The notes: generated from the sequence alone by a model not told the origin. DNA of 64,000 nucleotides from Bathymodiolus brooksi (GCA_963680875.1 OY804579.1:12291506-12355505); one strand, 5' to 3'; counted from the stretch's first letter, positions 12,096-24,401 are shown. Program-made: numbers and translations.

Positions 12096-12458
12096 GATCA
12101 ACAGCCGATTGGTCCGATCAAAATTGTTTGTTTACAACAAGAGAAGTGGATCAGCGGGGGTAAGACATTCGATATGTTATGCCTTTTCTGTCAGAGTTAT
12201 GAATTGATTTGTGCGTGAAAAGGATGATTATATGTTTCTTTATGAAAGCTATTATTTGTTTTCTTATATCATTGACATTTCGGTGGACTTTGAACCAAAT
12301 TTTTACAAATAATCATGTCAAAATTTAACGTTATGAACTTTCATCATTTATTTCACAAAACATGTACATAAACACATACGAGCAACACGACCCACAGGGC
12401 CTGTGCACGACCCCCGGATGAAAAGGATACTTTTTTAAATGATAGACGTTTGACTCTT

Positions 12459-12546
12459 CACAGTCACTTGAAGTTTCAAAAATAAAAATAAAAATAAGAA
12501 AAAAATGTTTTTCTTATTTTTATTTTTGGAACTTCAGGAGACTGTG
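12459..12546. repeat. Hairpin of about 88 bp
   Basis: The arm cacagtcacttgaagtttc at 12459 and its AT-rich continuation pair with the inverse ending ggaacttcaggagactgtg at 12546. The centre is alternating A-rich and T-rich runs. Small non-autonomous hairpin element or inverted duplication. Confidence 0.6.
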
Positions 12547-12790
12547 GACTCATAATCATAGACTAGTAAAATACATGTACATGTCTATGCGTATATGCGA
12601 TGCTCGCCTGTAGGCTGTGCCTAATCCATATTAAGTTTATTTGGTAAGGTGTATGTATTCTAAAGAACCAGTGCAGCAAGTCCTCGGTTTTCTGGCTTGG
12701 AAAATGCATGCACGTGTCGCATATCATTTTAATAGCATAAAACATAAAAATCCTACAGATAAGTCAGTTTTCAATTACTCAATCCTGTTA

Positions 12791-14438
12791 ATATGGGACG
12801 AAGTCCCAACTATGGTAGAAATAGCAATATTTTCCATATCACTAATGGCTTAAATTCCTTGCACCGGAAATGATACACCGGAAACCAATGCATGGTTAGA
12901 TCTGCAGAAAATCGGATGCGCAGTAATCTAGAAGGGTGCAGGACGTTTCGTAACCTGGTCGTTTCGTACCAGGTCGTTTCGTACCTAGATCGGGACGTTT
13001 CGTACCGGGGTAAAAATGTATAGTGAGACGTTTCGTAACTTCTTTTCAACTCATAGATTTGTAATAAACTCGTTAATCAAAATGTTGTATGTATAGTTGA
13101 AACTCTGGAACTACTCAAAATCGCAGTGTATTCTAGCCCATTAATCATATACCATGGGACTGACAATATCATTAAACAGAGTTTCATTTCTTCCTCCTCC
13201 TGTCCGAAATAATATTTTCTATGAAATTGAGACGTTGGGTTTGGGTCCCCCCTATTTGCCCCCTCTTTTAAGAAAGTCTGGATCCACCCCCGGTCTACTT
13301 TGAACAAAAATTATAGGTCCATATATCTGAGTTAATATATATATTTTTTTAAATATTGGACTTCGTCCCAAGTTAGGTAACACCTACTATCATATTATGG
13401 GACGAAGTCCCAGCTATGGTAGAAATAGCAATATTTTCCACATCACTAATGGCTTAAATTCCTTGCACCGGAAATGATACACCGGAAACCAATGCATGGT
13501 TAAATGTAACCCGAATAATCCAGTCGTTATATTACGCTTTGCTATATTAACGCCTGAACGACTTTCTCGATAAAACGCGTCAATCGGAAGCTTCAAATTA
13601 GCATTGCATTATGGGTATAAACTGCGCGTGGTGACTTTTGGCACTAAAAGAAGGAGGAGCTTAGGAAATTTTTGTAAACATTGGTCAATGGAGCGTTCAG
13701 GTGTCAAATGTCTTTATTGTACCCACGTGTTTGACCTTACTAATCTAAAAGGTGAAAAGAGAAGAAATGTAGGAAAACTAAATAATGAATTAAACATCGT
13801 TAATCAACTTGTCGATCTCCATTTCTTGTTGTTTATAAACATTACCGGAAATTGAAAGAACCGCCTTGCGCATACTCGGCAAATAATCATCGCTGATTGG
13901 CTCTCTCTTTCAGAGAGCAGCTGACGCGTTTTTATCACAAGGAGAGTTCAAGCCCTCATCCAGCGATAGTGCCGATAGAGGGCGCAGTATTATTCGAGTT
14001 AGGTTAAATCTGCAGAAAATCGGATGCGCAGTAATCTGGAAGGGTGCAGGACGTTTCGTAACTTGGTCGTTTCGTACCTAGATCGGGACGTTTCGTACCG
14101 GGGTAAAAATGTATAGTGAGACGTTTCGTACCTTCTTTTCAACTCATAGATTTGTAATAAACTCGTTAATCAAAATGTTGTATGTATTGTTGAAACTCTG
14201 GAACTACTTCCGGTTATGAATGTTAAAAAATGACTCAAAATCGCAGTGTGTTCTAGCCCATTAAACATATACCATGGGACTGACAATATCATTAAACAGA
14301 GTTTCATTTCTTCCTCCTCCTGTATGAAATTGAGACGTTGGGTTTGGGTCCCCCTATTTGCCCCCTCTTTTAAGAAAGTCTGGATCCGCGCCCGGTCTAC
14401 TTTGAAAAAAAATTATAGGTCCATATATCTGAGTTAAT
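12791..14438 (+). repeat. Tandem segmental duplication, unit about 545 bp
   Basis: Unit 1 (about 12791-13335) and unit 2 (about 13392-14438) share the same order of landmarks: the palindrome gggacgaagtccc, the tract catcactaatggcttaaatt, catgggactgacaatatc, and ggtctactttga. Unit 2 is longer only because a 496-bp MITE lies inside it. Both units carry several short repeats of the word gtttcgtaac/gtttcgtacc. A partial third piece (gcagaaaatcggatg) follows the inverted MITE at 16914. The gggacgaagtccc palindrome recurs at several further places to 17330 and probably marks element ends. Confidence 0.8.
13506..14001 (+). mobile_element. MITE G copy 1, with 8-bp target duplication
   Basis: Ends are gtaacccgaataat and attattcgagtta (an inverted repeat with one mismatch), flanked by ggttaaat at 13498-13505 and 14002-14009. 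Unit 1 of the local duplication has the empty site (ggttagat near 12894), which proves insertion after or independent of the duplication. An 8-bp duplication fits hAT- or P-type elements. The 83-codon frame inside (13604-13855) is also present in copy 2 but has no recognisable domain and is likely incidental. Confidence 0.8.
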
Positions 14439-15940
14439 AAAGGACGACGTCCTTCTAACGGTAAGCTGTCCGATTTTTCCTTCTATATTGATAGCCAAAT
14501 ATCTGTTCACCGGAAGTTTAGAAAATAGATCAATTGATAATTTAGAAACGCAAAAGAAATATATTCCAATGAAAAATTCCCAATTCTTTAATTATTTACT
14601 CTATGCAAAATAGAAATAAACTTGAAATAAAATTCTAATAAAAAGATCTCTTTCTACGAAACTCCCGATGGAAGAGCGGCGTAGGTAAAATGAACGCCAT
14701 AACAAATCGGCTACACAATTCATTCAAAATAAAAGATAATAGCTTCAACGGACGCAATTACGAACGAAATAAAAATTATGTCCCCTAATTGTTCATTCAA
14801 AACATGAATTAAAAAAATGCTTTTATAAATAGATGCAACGCTAAATTACTCGTGTTTTTGGGAGAAAATTATTCATGCGCAGTTGTTGAATGTTGCAGAC
14901 GAAGGGTTTTCATATTTGTAAACAGAAAACGATCGACAATTGCACTTGGAATCTATCGCTAAAATTCATTGAGGTACGCATATTTTGTTATCTTATGTCT
15001 GTAATTGGAAAGAATATGATCTCCTGGTTCTATGCATATGTAGAACACATTGAAATTAAAACAAAAACAGTCAATATAATACATTTTCCTTACCTTGATC
15101 TATCCCAAAATGTCAAAATCCGTGATGTACCTTATTCATTGAAGAGTCCAAGGAATTCCGAATGCAAACTGGCACACATTTATGGTATGAATAAAGGAAA
15201 GGTTTTTATGTCATGTGTATTATATACAAATAGATATGTGAACGTAAATGAATGAATGCTCTTTCAATTTTAACAGTTGTCATTAAATAATTTACACTAG
15301 AAAGGTTATTATGATGTCGTTCGAAATTGTGTCCGGAACTAGGTCACAGAGTGACTAGAACGGGGTCATGAAAATCTGTTCTAAATTAAAACCCGTAACA
15401 ATGCATTGAATAATATATGGGCTATAATTCAAAAGGAATATTGGTGTTTAATCTGAAATATGAACATGCAGTCAGCTTCATCAATTTGGTCAAATTTATT
15501 ATCAAATGCCACGGTCAATATCATCGAAATTGTTCGTAATTGCGTCCGGTGAGGCTAACGTGTACGGATCATCGTATTATTGAAATTTTAGGACTTCGTC
15601 CTTCAAACAGGTTGCCTGTCTCATATTATATATATTTTTTAAATATTGGACTTCGTCCCAAGTTAGGTAACACCTATTATCATATTAAAGGGCGGAGCCT
15701 TTATAACTATAGGCTATACGATTTTTGGTAATTAGTCATACTCCCCTATTGATAGCTAAATATTTTTTCACCGGAAGTATGAAATTATAGAACAAAGTGG
15801 TATTTAAAAACAAAATAAAAATTATTTCAATAAGAAATTCGCAAATCTGTAACCATTTCAATTCTTCTCAATTGAAATAAACTTAAAAGAAAATTCTAAT
15901 ATCAAAATCAGTGTACATGGATGACGTCATTTTCTAGTGT
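14439..15940. other. AT-rich stretch with several element-like termini
   Basis: Short palindromes ggacgacgtcc (14441), ggacttcgtcc (15591) and gggcggagccttt (15690) each begin blocks that share a downstream motif (ttgatagc…aaatat…caccggaagt). These look like ends of several small related elements. A 121-codon plus frame (14890-15255) is open but has no recognisable motif or splice signals and is not called as a gene. Confidence 0.4.
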
Positions 15941-16032
15941 GCAATACACATCATCCGGAACTCCTCGCGTCTTTCCCCAAGTGAAAAAACAAGTTCACTT
16001 GGGGAAAGACGCGAGGAGTTCCGATGTATTGC
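15941..16032. repeat. Strong hairpin with perfect 29-bp stem
   Basis: The arm at 15957-15985 (ggaactcctcgcgtctttcc…) is an exact inverse of 15994-16022, with an 8-base loop. A weaker outer pairing (gcaataca with tgtattgc) extends it to about 92 bp. Confidence 0.75.
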
Positions 16033-16419
16033 ATTTCGTCTGCTTCTGAGAGGAAACATGAAATTGCATGCACTTCTTGGTCATCCTGTCTCGTTTTTAT
16101 GTATACAGGAACACCTATTTCGTCTCCCGTGACTCAAAAATGTCTACATTTGAAGTGTTTTTGTTTTGTGTATGATGTCTGGACAACTGATCTCGGATTC
16201 TGTCAGGTAAGCCTTTTAACACATTTTCCATGGCAAGGTTAAAAACATTGCAATTTCATCTGACCCTCAATCCCCTTTTCACTACCACGCATACATTATT
16301 TCGTGTGACCCTCGATTTATGGCTCATATTGATTCACCGTGATTTGTGAAATTCTCAAATATTAATTTCCGTGAATCGTGATTTTGATTTTTTTTTATTA
16401 ACTGAGATTTGTGACCAGA

Positions 16420-16913
16420 AACTCGAATAATACTGCGCCCTCTATCGGCTCTATCGATGGATGAGGGCTTGAACTCTCCTTGTGATAAAAACGCGTCAGC
16501 TGCTCTCTGAAAGAGAGAGCCAATCAGCGATGATTATTTGCAGAGTATGCGCAAGGCAGTTCTTTCAATTTCCGGTAATGTTTATAAACAACAAGAAATG
16601 GAGATCGACAAGTTGATTAACGATGTTTAATTCATTATTTAGTTTTCCTACATTTCTTCTCTTTTCACCTTTTAGATTAGTAAGGTCAAACACGTGGGTA
16701 CAATGAAAACATTTGACACCTGAACGCTCCATTGACCTATGTTTACAAACATTTCCTAAGCTCCTCCTTCTTTTAGTGCCAAAAGTCACCACGCGCAGTT
16801 TATACCCAGAATGCATTGCTAATTTGAAGCTTCCGATTGACGCGTTTTATCGAGAAAGTCGTTCAGGCGTTAATATAGCAAAGCGTAATATAACGACTGG
16901 ATTATTCGGGTTA
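16420..16913 (-). mobile_element. MITE G copy 2, inverted
   Basis: This is the same 0.5-kb sequence as 13506-14001 but in the opposite orientation, starting aactcgaataat and ending attattcgggtta. The two copies are highly similar along their whole length, so a large inverted repeat with about 2.4 kb between arms results. Confidence 0.8.
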
Positions 16914-17173
16914 GCAGAAAATCGGATGCACAGTAATCTGGAACTACTTCCGGTTATTAATGTTAAAAGTCGTCCCCAATATACCTCGGCCCTATAAAAA
17001 GTCGTCCCCGATATATCTCGGCCCAAAAAATCTCGACACTATTTTTATGCACTGAATGAGCGTGAAATTGGCAGATAATTATCAGATTCGCGAGCATTCA
17101 TGGCCGTGCCTGTTTCAGTAGATGGAAAGAGCATCCTTACATTGTACTACAGTACACTCCAAAAAGTACACAC

Positions 17174-17448
17174 AAGTAAGTAAGATTTCTATTTCAATCA
17201 TCCCAAGGATTTACATGATTTAAATATTAGATAATGTGGATTGTGCTTCGCTGGCACTACAGTCTACAGGTAGCACCTGTCTCATAATATGATAATAGGT
17301 GTTACCTAACTTGGGACGAAGTCCAATAATTTTTGTTAAACACTGTGAGACAGGTGCTACCTGTAGTGCCAGCGAAGCACAATCCACATTATCTAATATT
17401 TAAATCATGTAAATCCTTGGGATGATTGGAATAGAAATTTTACTTATG
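17174..17448. repeat. Foldback, about 105-bp arms
   Basis: The left arm (17174-17283) and right arm (17343-17448) are inverse copies: caatcatcccaaggat… , …gtgcttcgctggcactac, …gtagcacctgtctca. One 7-base indel (gtctaca, left arm only) and a few substitutions separate them. The 60-bp centre contains gataataggtgttacctaac and the gggacgaagtcc word found in the 13-15 kb repeats. Confidence 0.75.
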
Positions 17449-17857
17449 TTAATATATGTGTTTTGTCACAAATCATTATTGCTGGCAATGATTGTTTAAT
17501 GATTGTTAATGATAACTACAAACTTAATTAAATATTTTACCATGTAACTATCACAGGTACGTGTGGATAGGACCCTATGTTCCCCCCCCCCTTTTTTTTT
17601 CTTTTTTTTTTAGATGTTGCAAAAAGTTAGAAAAAGGGAGGTGGTAGCGTGCTGCAAATTCTGTTAAAAATTGCTTTAAAGTTACAGATAGGTAAAGATT
17701 ATGACAAAAAGGAATAGGAATATCAAAAATATATTTATTATGCTTCAAATGGTACCAATATTATGGCGAATCAGGTCAAGTCACCGATACAAAACTATTT
17801 TGAAAAGTGTTGTATGGCAATTTGGCATTTGAGATTCCTCCCTTGTGTTTTTTTTTA

Positions 17858-17898
17858 AGAGTAGAGTGAGAACAAAAAATCGTAACAAGCCCCTGTGG
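17858..17898 (+). repeat. MITE C right end (fragment)
   Basis: The segment gagtagagtgagaac…atcgtaacaagcccctgtg matches the right half of the small TIR element at 34532-36720. The left arm is missing here, so this copy is truncated. It supplies the uninterrupted centre of the element (gagtgagaacaaaaaatcgt). Confidence 0.6.
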
Positions 17899-17996
17899 GC
17901 CGATGAGTAATTTATGTAAAGGTGTTTGTTACAAGCACTTGTGAGGACAGCCACAATGTACACCATGACATGCATCTAAACTGAATTTCTGAAGAA

Positions 17997-20597
17997 ACCA
18001 GAGGCTCCCAATGAGCCTGTAATCGCTCACCTGGATCAAAGCTGCTTTCAATAACAACGCAACTGCACTGTGGTGGCCATCTTGGTGGGAGAGCGCGACT
18101 GCTGGACACACTTTTGGAAGAGGACCACACAATGACTATTCCATCAAAGTTTGGTTCTAATTGAGCTACTGGTTCCAGAAAAGATGGTTTTTATGTGAAT
18201 TTCCCATAGGGTCCTATGTTAAACTAAGTTCAGCTGTGCAGCCATCTTGGTGAGAGGGCGGGACCACCAGACACAATTTTGGAAGAGGACCATCCAATGA
18301 CTATTTTACACAGGCACTTGTTTCATTCAAAAGATATATGCCCCCTCCTCTTACTTACTTCAAGGTAAAAATCTGCCCTTTTCCCCTTCCCCACTTCGGC
18401 TCAATATTTTTCGCTTATTTGTGATCCTTTCGCTGACCCAATAATATCGTTACACCCCCGAGATATTTCTCTCTTCGACTGCCACATTTAAATATACCTA
18501 CCGCCCCCCCCCCCCCCCCCCCCCCCTCATACGAATTGGACAAGAATATTCAGCGAACGTCGCATTTTCTACTTTTAAGTCATTGAAACAGATACAGCCA
18601 CTTCCGGTCCGGTCTAAATTGATTTAGAAAATAAAAAAAGGTGCTTTAAAAATCAAATGTCAGTAATTTGGAGTTGAACATATTTTTATAATCTACATTT
18701 GAGAGGAGATGATCATGATGGCATTGTTACACATGGCCGGTCTAGAGAATTCCGAGTGCATATGAAAAATCGAGCGCAAACCGGAAGTGGCTGTATCCGT
18801 TTCAATGACTTAAAAGTAGAAAATGCGACGTTCGCTGAATATTTTTGTCCAATTCGTCTGAGGGGGCCCCGGTAGGTATATTTAAATGTGGCAGTCGAAA
18901 AGAGAAATATCTCGGGAGTGTAACGATATAGGGTCCTATGTTAAATTAAGTTCGGCTGTGGTGGCCATCTTGGTCGGAGGTCTGAAATGCCGGACACAAT
19001 TTTGGAAGGGGACCACCCAAGGATCATTTCAGCAAAGTTTGGTTGAGATTGGCTTAGTAGTTTCAGAGGAGAAGAATTTTTTTTAAATTTCATCCCCCCC
19101 TTTTTTTATATTTTAGCTTGGCTGCCATCTTGGTTGGAAGTCGGGATCACCGGACACAATCTTGGAAGGGGGCCATCCAAGGACCATTCCACCAAAGTTT
19201 GGTTGCAATTGCCCAAGTGGTTTCTGAGGAGAAGATTTTTATGTGAATTTCCCATAGGGTCCTATGTTAAGATATGTTCGGCTTTGGGGGCCATCTTGGT
19301 CGAAAGGCCGAACCACCGGACACATTTTTGGAAGAAAACCATCCAATGACTATTTCATCGAAATTTAGTTCTTATTGAGCAAATGGTTTCAGACAAGAAG
19401 AATTTTATGGGAATTTCCCATAGGGTCCTATGTTAAATTAAGTTCGGCTGTGGTGGCCATCTTGGTCGGAGGTCTGAAATGCCGGACACAATTTTGGAAG
19501 GGGACAACCCAAGGATCATTTCAGCAAAGTTTGGTTGAGAAAGGCTCAGAAGTTTCAGAGGAAAAGATTTTTTTTAAATTTCATCCCCCCTTTTTTCTAA
19601 TTTGCATAATCGGTCAAAATCGACAAAAGTTCAAAGTTCATAAAACAATCCCGTAATATACGTTAAAAAGCTCATCATTATGCTTATTCAGTTAAAATTT
19701 GGGCACATTCTGGGTTAAAATAGAGCAGTTTTAGCCATTTGAAGAACTTTCTATTTTTAGTAATGGCGGCCATCTTGGATACAGGACGGCGCTGACGGAC
19801 ACAATTTTAAAAGGAGACCACCTAAGGATCATTCAGACAAAGTTTGGTTGAAATTGACCCAGTGGTTTCTGACAAGAAGATTTTTAAATGATTTTTTTGC
19901 TTATTTATGCCTAATTTGCATAATCGGTCAAAATCGACAAAAGTTCCAAGTTCATAAAAAATCCCATAATATATGTTAAAAAGCTCATCATTATGCTTAT
20001 ACAGTTCAAATTTGGGCACATTCTGGCTTAAAATAGAGCAGTTTTGGCCATTTGAAGAAATTTCTATTTTTAGTAATGGCGGCCATCTTGGATACAGGAC
20101 GGCGCTGACGGACACAATTTTGAAAGGGGACCACCTAAGGATCATTCAGACAAAGTTTGGTTGGAATTGACCCAGTGGTTTCTGACAAGAAGATTTTTAA
20201 ATGATTTTTTTGCTTATTTATGCCTAATTTGCATAATCGGTCAAAATCGACAAAAGTTCCAAGTTCATAAAATATTCCATGATATATGTTAAAAAGCTCA
20301 TCATTTTGCTTATACAGTTCAAATTTGGGCACATTCTGTTTAAAATAGAGCAGTTTTGGCCATTGGGAGAAATTTCTATTTTTAGTAACGGTGGCCATCT
20401 TGGATGGAGGGCGTAGCTATCGAACACAATTTTGAAAGGGGGCCATGCAAGGACCATTCCAACAAAGTTTGGTCTAAATTGGCTCTGGTTTCTGAGTAGA
20501 AGATTAAAATGTGAAAAGTTTACGAGACGACGACGACATACGACGGACAAACATGATGGCAAAAGCTCACATGGCCTTTGGCCAGGTGAGCTAAAAA
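17997..20597 (+). mobile_element. Tandem-core element A1 (family A)
   Basis: The 5' end is accagaggctcccaatgagc followed by cgctcacctgg. The 3' end is the hairpin agctcacatggcc-ttt-ggccaggtgagct followed by aaaa. The core is a series of about 160-bp monomers, each with a ggccatcttgg block, a 'ggacacaattttg' block, a 'caaagtttgg' block and a 'gtttc(a/t)ga…gaagattttt' block. Between 19598 and about 20500 the core becomes a 313-314-bp repeat (starts at 19598, 19912, 20225). A short (gac)n/(acgg) stretch (20520-20555) precedes the hairpin. A long-TIR element and unrelated DNA (about 18305-18930) interrupt it. The apparent ORFs are read-through of the repeats. No transposase. Confidence 0.85.
18444..18929. 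mobile_element. Long-TIR element inside A1
   Basis: Arms of about 155-165 bp (18444-18607 and 18775-18929) start atatcgttacaccc and end gggagtgtaacgatat. They contain matching blocks (cgactgccacatttaaatat, gcgaacgtcgcattttctac, gccacttccgg). A run of 23 C (18504-18526) sits in the left arm only; the right arm has a short mixed G/C stretch there. The central 170 bp are non-coding. Confidence 0.75.
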
Positions 20598-20846
20598 TCA
20601 TTATTTACCAATTCACACTCTTAAAAATAAACAATCAAGCAAATTTAGTTTTTGTGTCCTCACATTAGTATGACCAGGTAAGACCCACACATTAGGGGGG
20701 GGAGTGATTCTGTTTACTAGTAACATCAAGGGACATCATAGGGACTGTACCCTTAGCTTGTGCTTAGGACACACACTGGACATGTTGAGAAATATAAAGA
20801 ACCAGCAAGAAAATGTGTGTTAGCCAAAAAAGCTTTGATAACTTAC

Positions 20847-21196
20847 ATATTTGTCAAATTGTCAGGTGCCCACCCGGGTTGCCTCTTGTACATCATTATT
20901 TGAATGAAGGCTACTGTCAGTACATCTGGACTCAGGATTAGAAGCTGAAACTGAGGGTGTTCCTTAATGCATTCTAATTCGTCAATGTTTGGTTGGACAT
21001 ATTCCGACGAACGACAGCAAATACATTCTTCCGAAGTAGGCATTTCCTCGCACTCATTACAACTACACCATTCTTCCAAACTCACAGGTTCATCATTTAC
21101 CGGCGTTTCGGTTGTCATATTTTGCATTTCCTCCTCCGTCAATTCAGGTTCATAATTATAGGCCACTAGTCCTAAGCTTTCACGTTCTTCTGACAT
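20847..21196 (-). CDS. P2X7-type cysteine-rich domain protein, first exon
   Basis: A minus-strand frame starts at ATG (21196, MSEERESLGL) and stays open for 116 codons to a strong donor (…AATAT|GTAAGT, donor at 20841-20846). An acidic N-terminus is followed by EEWCSCNECEEMP and SEECICCRS, then ECIKEHPQFQLLILSPDVL. This is the signature of the intracellular C-terminal domain first known from the P2X7 purinergic receptor, a zinc-binding fold that also occurs alone in many small invertebrate proteins. There are no membrane segments in this exon, so it is not a P2X channel. The later part of the domain (the …YRQFVRW… region of the family) should lie in a downstream exon at lower coordinates, which I could not find; element A1 lies in that direction. 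Confidence 0.65.
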
Positions 21197-21439
21197 TATT
21201 AGAACACTTTTACAATATTTTGTCTCGCTCGATGAACTTCTTTCTCGCTTATAAACAAAGCGACTTTGTGACGTCGTGTGTCAGCTGGTCATGGCCGCTA
21301 CCACAGGCTTTGGAAAATCAAATTTGCTTTTATTTCAAACACGATTTTTGGCGTTTAAAAATGGAAATTAATTTTCTTTATTAAATTTTTACTTTAATAT
21401 AACATATTAGTTTTGAAATTTGTGAATTTCATATGAACA

Positions 21440-22220
21440 TGGTCTTTTCCTTTAATTTCACTTTCCAGTCACTATATAGATGATGTTCTTTCACTAAATA
21501 ATTCTAGGTTTGATGATTTGGTTGATCGTATCTATCCCATTGAGCTTGAAATAAAAGATACCACAGATACAGATAGGTCTGCTTCATACCTTGACCTACA
21601 CCTCGAAATCGAAAGTCAGGGTCGGTTAAAAACGAAACTTTATGACAAAAGAGATGATTTCAATTGTCCCATTGTGAACTTTCCATTTATATGTAGCAAC
21701 ATTCCAGCAGCACCTGCATATGGAGTATATATCTCTCAGATGATACGATATTCCTATCAGGATTTCCTTGATAGAGGGTTGCTGCTAACAAGGAAACTAC
21801 TGAACCAAGGGTTCCTTTTGGTAAAGTTGAAGTCATCACTTTGAAAATTTTACGGTCGCCACCATGACTTTGTTGACCGTTATGGAATATCTGTGTCACA
21901 AATGACCACGGATATGTGCCACTTGTCGTAAACACTTCCCTGTCCTTTCCCCATTCACGACTTATTACCGGGTTTGTAACTAGATTAACACGACGGGTGC
22001 CATTAGTGGGTAGGAACTGTTTACCCTTCCGGAGCACTTGAGTTCACCCCCGGTTTTTAGTGGGGTTCATGTTACTCGATCTTTAGTTTTATATGTATGT
22101 TTTGTTGATCGTTGTTTGTCCTTTTGTACTTCTTCTTTTGGCCATTGTATTGTCTGTTCTTCTTCGATATACAGTTTCTGATTGCCCCTTTGGTATCTTC
22201 AAACTCTTCTTGCACATTAA
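21440..22220 (+). mobile_element. Reverse-transcriptase fragment with 3' region (family R)
   Basis: The frame from about 21470 contains HYIDDVLSLNN (RT catalytic motif YxDD) followed by SYLDLHLEI, KTKLYDKRDDFN and PAAPAYGVYISQ. It runs to a stop at 21844, after which the family continues in another frame, so the copy is broken. A characteristic 3' region follows (cttccggagcac … tttttagtgggg … ttggccattg … ggtatcttcaaactcttctt). The same 3' region recurs at 24612 and 39318. I assign it to a reverse-transcribing element of uncertain class (Penelope-like or other non-LTR). Confidence 0.65.
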
Positions 22221-23438
22221 TTCATTCTTATTCAACTATTATTGGTTTTAATTTATGCTGCGTCACTGTTATCATGATTGTATGATAGTTGATTTTTATA
22301 TCATATACATATAGATGTACAATCTGTTTATATTTTGTCACTGTGATATCTGGTCAGGTATACTGGATACAAGTTTGTCAGTTACTAGTAGTGGCAGGTT
22401 GATGATCCTTGTATTTTCTGAATAGTCAACAAATACAGAATGGTGATATGTACAAGCATAATGACACTACAAAAGTCAGAGTTGTAACCCCTTTCTCTTT
22501 GCAAATATAATTATCAGCCCTTAGCATGAAATTTCAATTTGTTTAGCCATCTTTTTCTCTTATATGTAACTAGAACTGTGAGTGACCTCACTGAGTGATA
22601 CCCCCCGCTTGCAATACTATATGTTCAAACTTTGGAATACAGGTATATTAGCAAGTTAATTATCTCCCCTTCTAAATTTTAGACAGCAACGGTATTCCTT
22701 CATGCACATCTGCAGGTTGTGTACTACAACTGTGTAAAGTTTCATAAAAATTCAATAAGCAGTTTAGTAGTAGTTGCGCTTACAAGGAACGGGGAGGGTC
22801 CGATAGTCCGACGGCCCATTAGTCCGACAACCCATTAGTCCAACATGTCAGTTCGTCACGGTGAGGGAATAAATTCTACATCGCATTACCATTTTTACTA
22901 TTAGTTTCCTTTTCTGGTTTAGTTTCTTTCCTTGTAATAGTAGTCCCCGTCTTTATGGAAGTCTTCGGGATGTCAGTTAGTTGGGAAATAGAAAAATCGT
23001 AAGCTCGGGTGGTACATACATGTGTACATGCATGTTTAATTACCTTTTGGGTCAGTTAGGAATGGGGACTACTATTACAAGGAACAAAACGAAACGAAAC
23101 GGTTTGTTTCTCGTCACTTTAAAGACTTTACGGTTCCGTTTCGTTTATTGAATTAGCAAGTAAACAATCCATGTTTTTGGTTTAAAGTAGCGGATCCAGA
23201 GGGGGTCTGCTTTCTTCCAGCGATCGCGTCAAACGAGTTTGATCCCTCGTCAGCCGAGCTCGACACCTTGTTACCCTAGCTCGACCCCTTATTAGGCCCC
23301 TCAAGACAGTGGATTTAAAATGGCAGGTTTCTCAAAAGGACAGGTTTTGTCAAGATTAACATTTGATAGCGTCTGAATCTGAAAATATATTAAACCACTA
23401 ATAACTGTTTGAAATAGCCCCATGGGGCCCATCCTATA

Positions 23439-24401
23439 CAGGGGCGGATCCAGGATTTGTGGTTAGGGGGGGGGGGCGTGAGTAGGCGAGGGGTTTGGGA
23501 CCGCTTAAGGTCCCCAGCGGGTCCAAGGCAGAGCCCTGGTAGGTGGCCCAGGGGGCTAAGCCCCCCGGAAGCCCCCGAGGGTTTGAGGAATTACAGACAT
23601 TTATTTGAACGACAATTTTGAACCAACCACATCATTTTTATCAGACCAAAATAACTTGACTTTGAGTCTTAATTTTGTCGGATAATTGTTAACAGTATGT
23701 TTTTGTCAGACTGATTATAAGAACCTAAAGTAAAACTTTTCTTTAACAACCGTGATGCGAATTGTTCAACTCATGACTGATCGATCACGATATGTTAACC
23801 CTTCAAATAACTATTGGTTTAGTTTTAACGCATTCCTCATTTCACTAATTGGTCTGTACTTTCGATGCTTGTACTTTCGGGTGGTTCTAGTTAATACTGC
23901 CCGTCCGGATGGAGCTTTTCTTTTCGTCGTTTGATTCATTCATTGAAAACGCATGATTCGACCGTTCTTGTTTACAGACAAACAAAAGCGGAAATTGTCA
24001 ATACATGAACTTGTTATTGATTTCTGATAAGCTAACGTAACTAAATTAGATGATCAGAATCGTTTCATGCAGCATTAATGTTAACATATTCGCCTTTGTT
24101 TGTCTATAAACAAGAACGAATCATACGTTTTCAATGAATGAACCAACGGCGAAACGAAAAGCTTCATCCGGACGGACAGTATACTGATCATTTATCAATG
24201 GGTAGAGCTTTTTAGAATGATATCCCAATTTTACTCCTAATATCATTACTATTCATTTTGACTTACAGGTCACGAGTTAACCATTCATGAAAAAGTTGTT
24301 TGTTGAACTGCTCAATTAACGTTGTATAACATATGCTTTGCGAATTTTAGGGGGGGGGGGGGGGGCGCACGCCCTGCACACCCCCTCTAAATCCGCCTCT
24401 G
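23439..24401. mobile_element. hAT-like non-autonomous element
   Basis: It starts caggggcggatccagga and ends ctaaatccgcctctg, the inverted ends typical of hAT elements. It is flanked by ctata (23434-23438, 24402-24406), part of what may have been an 8-bp duplication. G-runs (10 near 23467, 16 at 24350-24365) lie just inside both ends. A further inverted repeat sits in the middle. No transposase. Confidence 0.7.
23895..24182. repeat. Inverted repeat of about 95-bp arms inside the hAT-like element
   Basis: The left arm begins actgcccgtccggatggagc at 23895, and the right arm ends gcttcatccggacggacagt at 24180. The arms also share cattgaaaacg and acaagaacg blocks in inverse order. Outer flanks read taat/atac, so a TA-type insertion is possible. 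About 100 bp separate the arms. Confidence 0.65.

Noticed and set aside
13604..13855. 83-codon frame found twice (13604 plus, 16816 minus)
   Set aside because: It is duplicated because MITE G is present twice. It has no domain and spans most of a non-autonomous element; conservation reflects recent copying.
14890..15255. 121-codon plus-strand frame
   Set aside because: No recognisable motif, no splice signals and no supporting neighbour. Length is near what chance can give in 64 kb of both strands.
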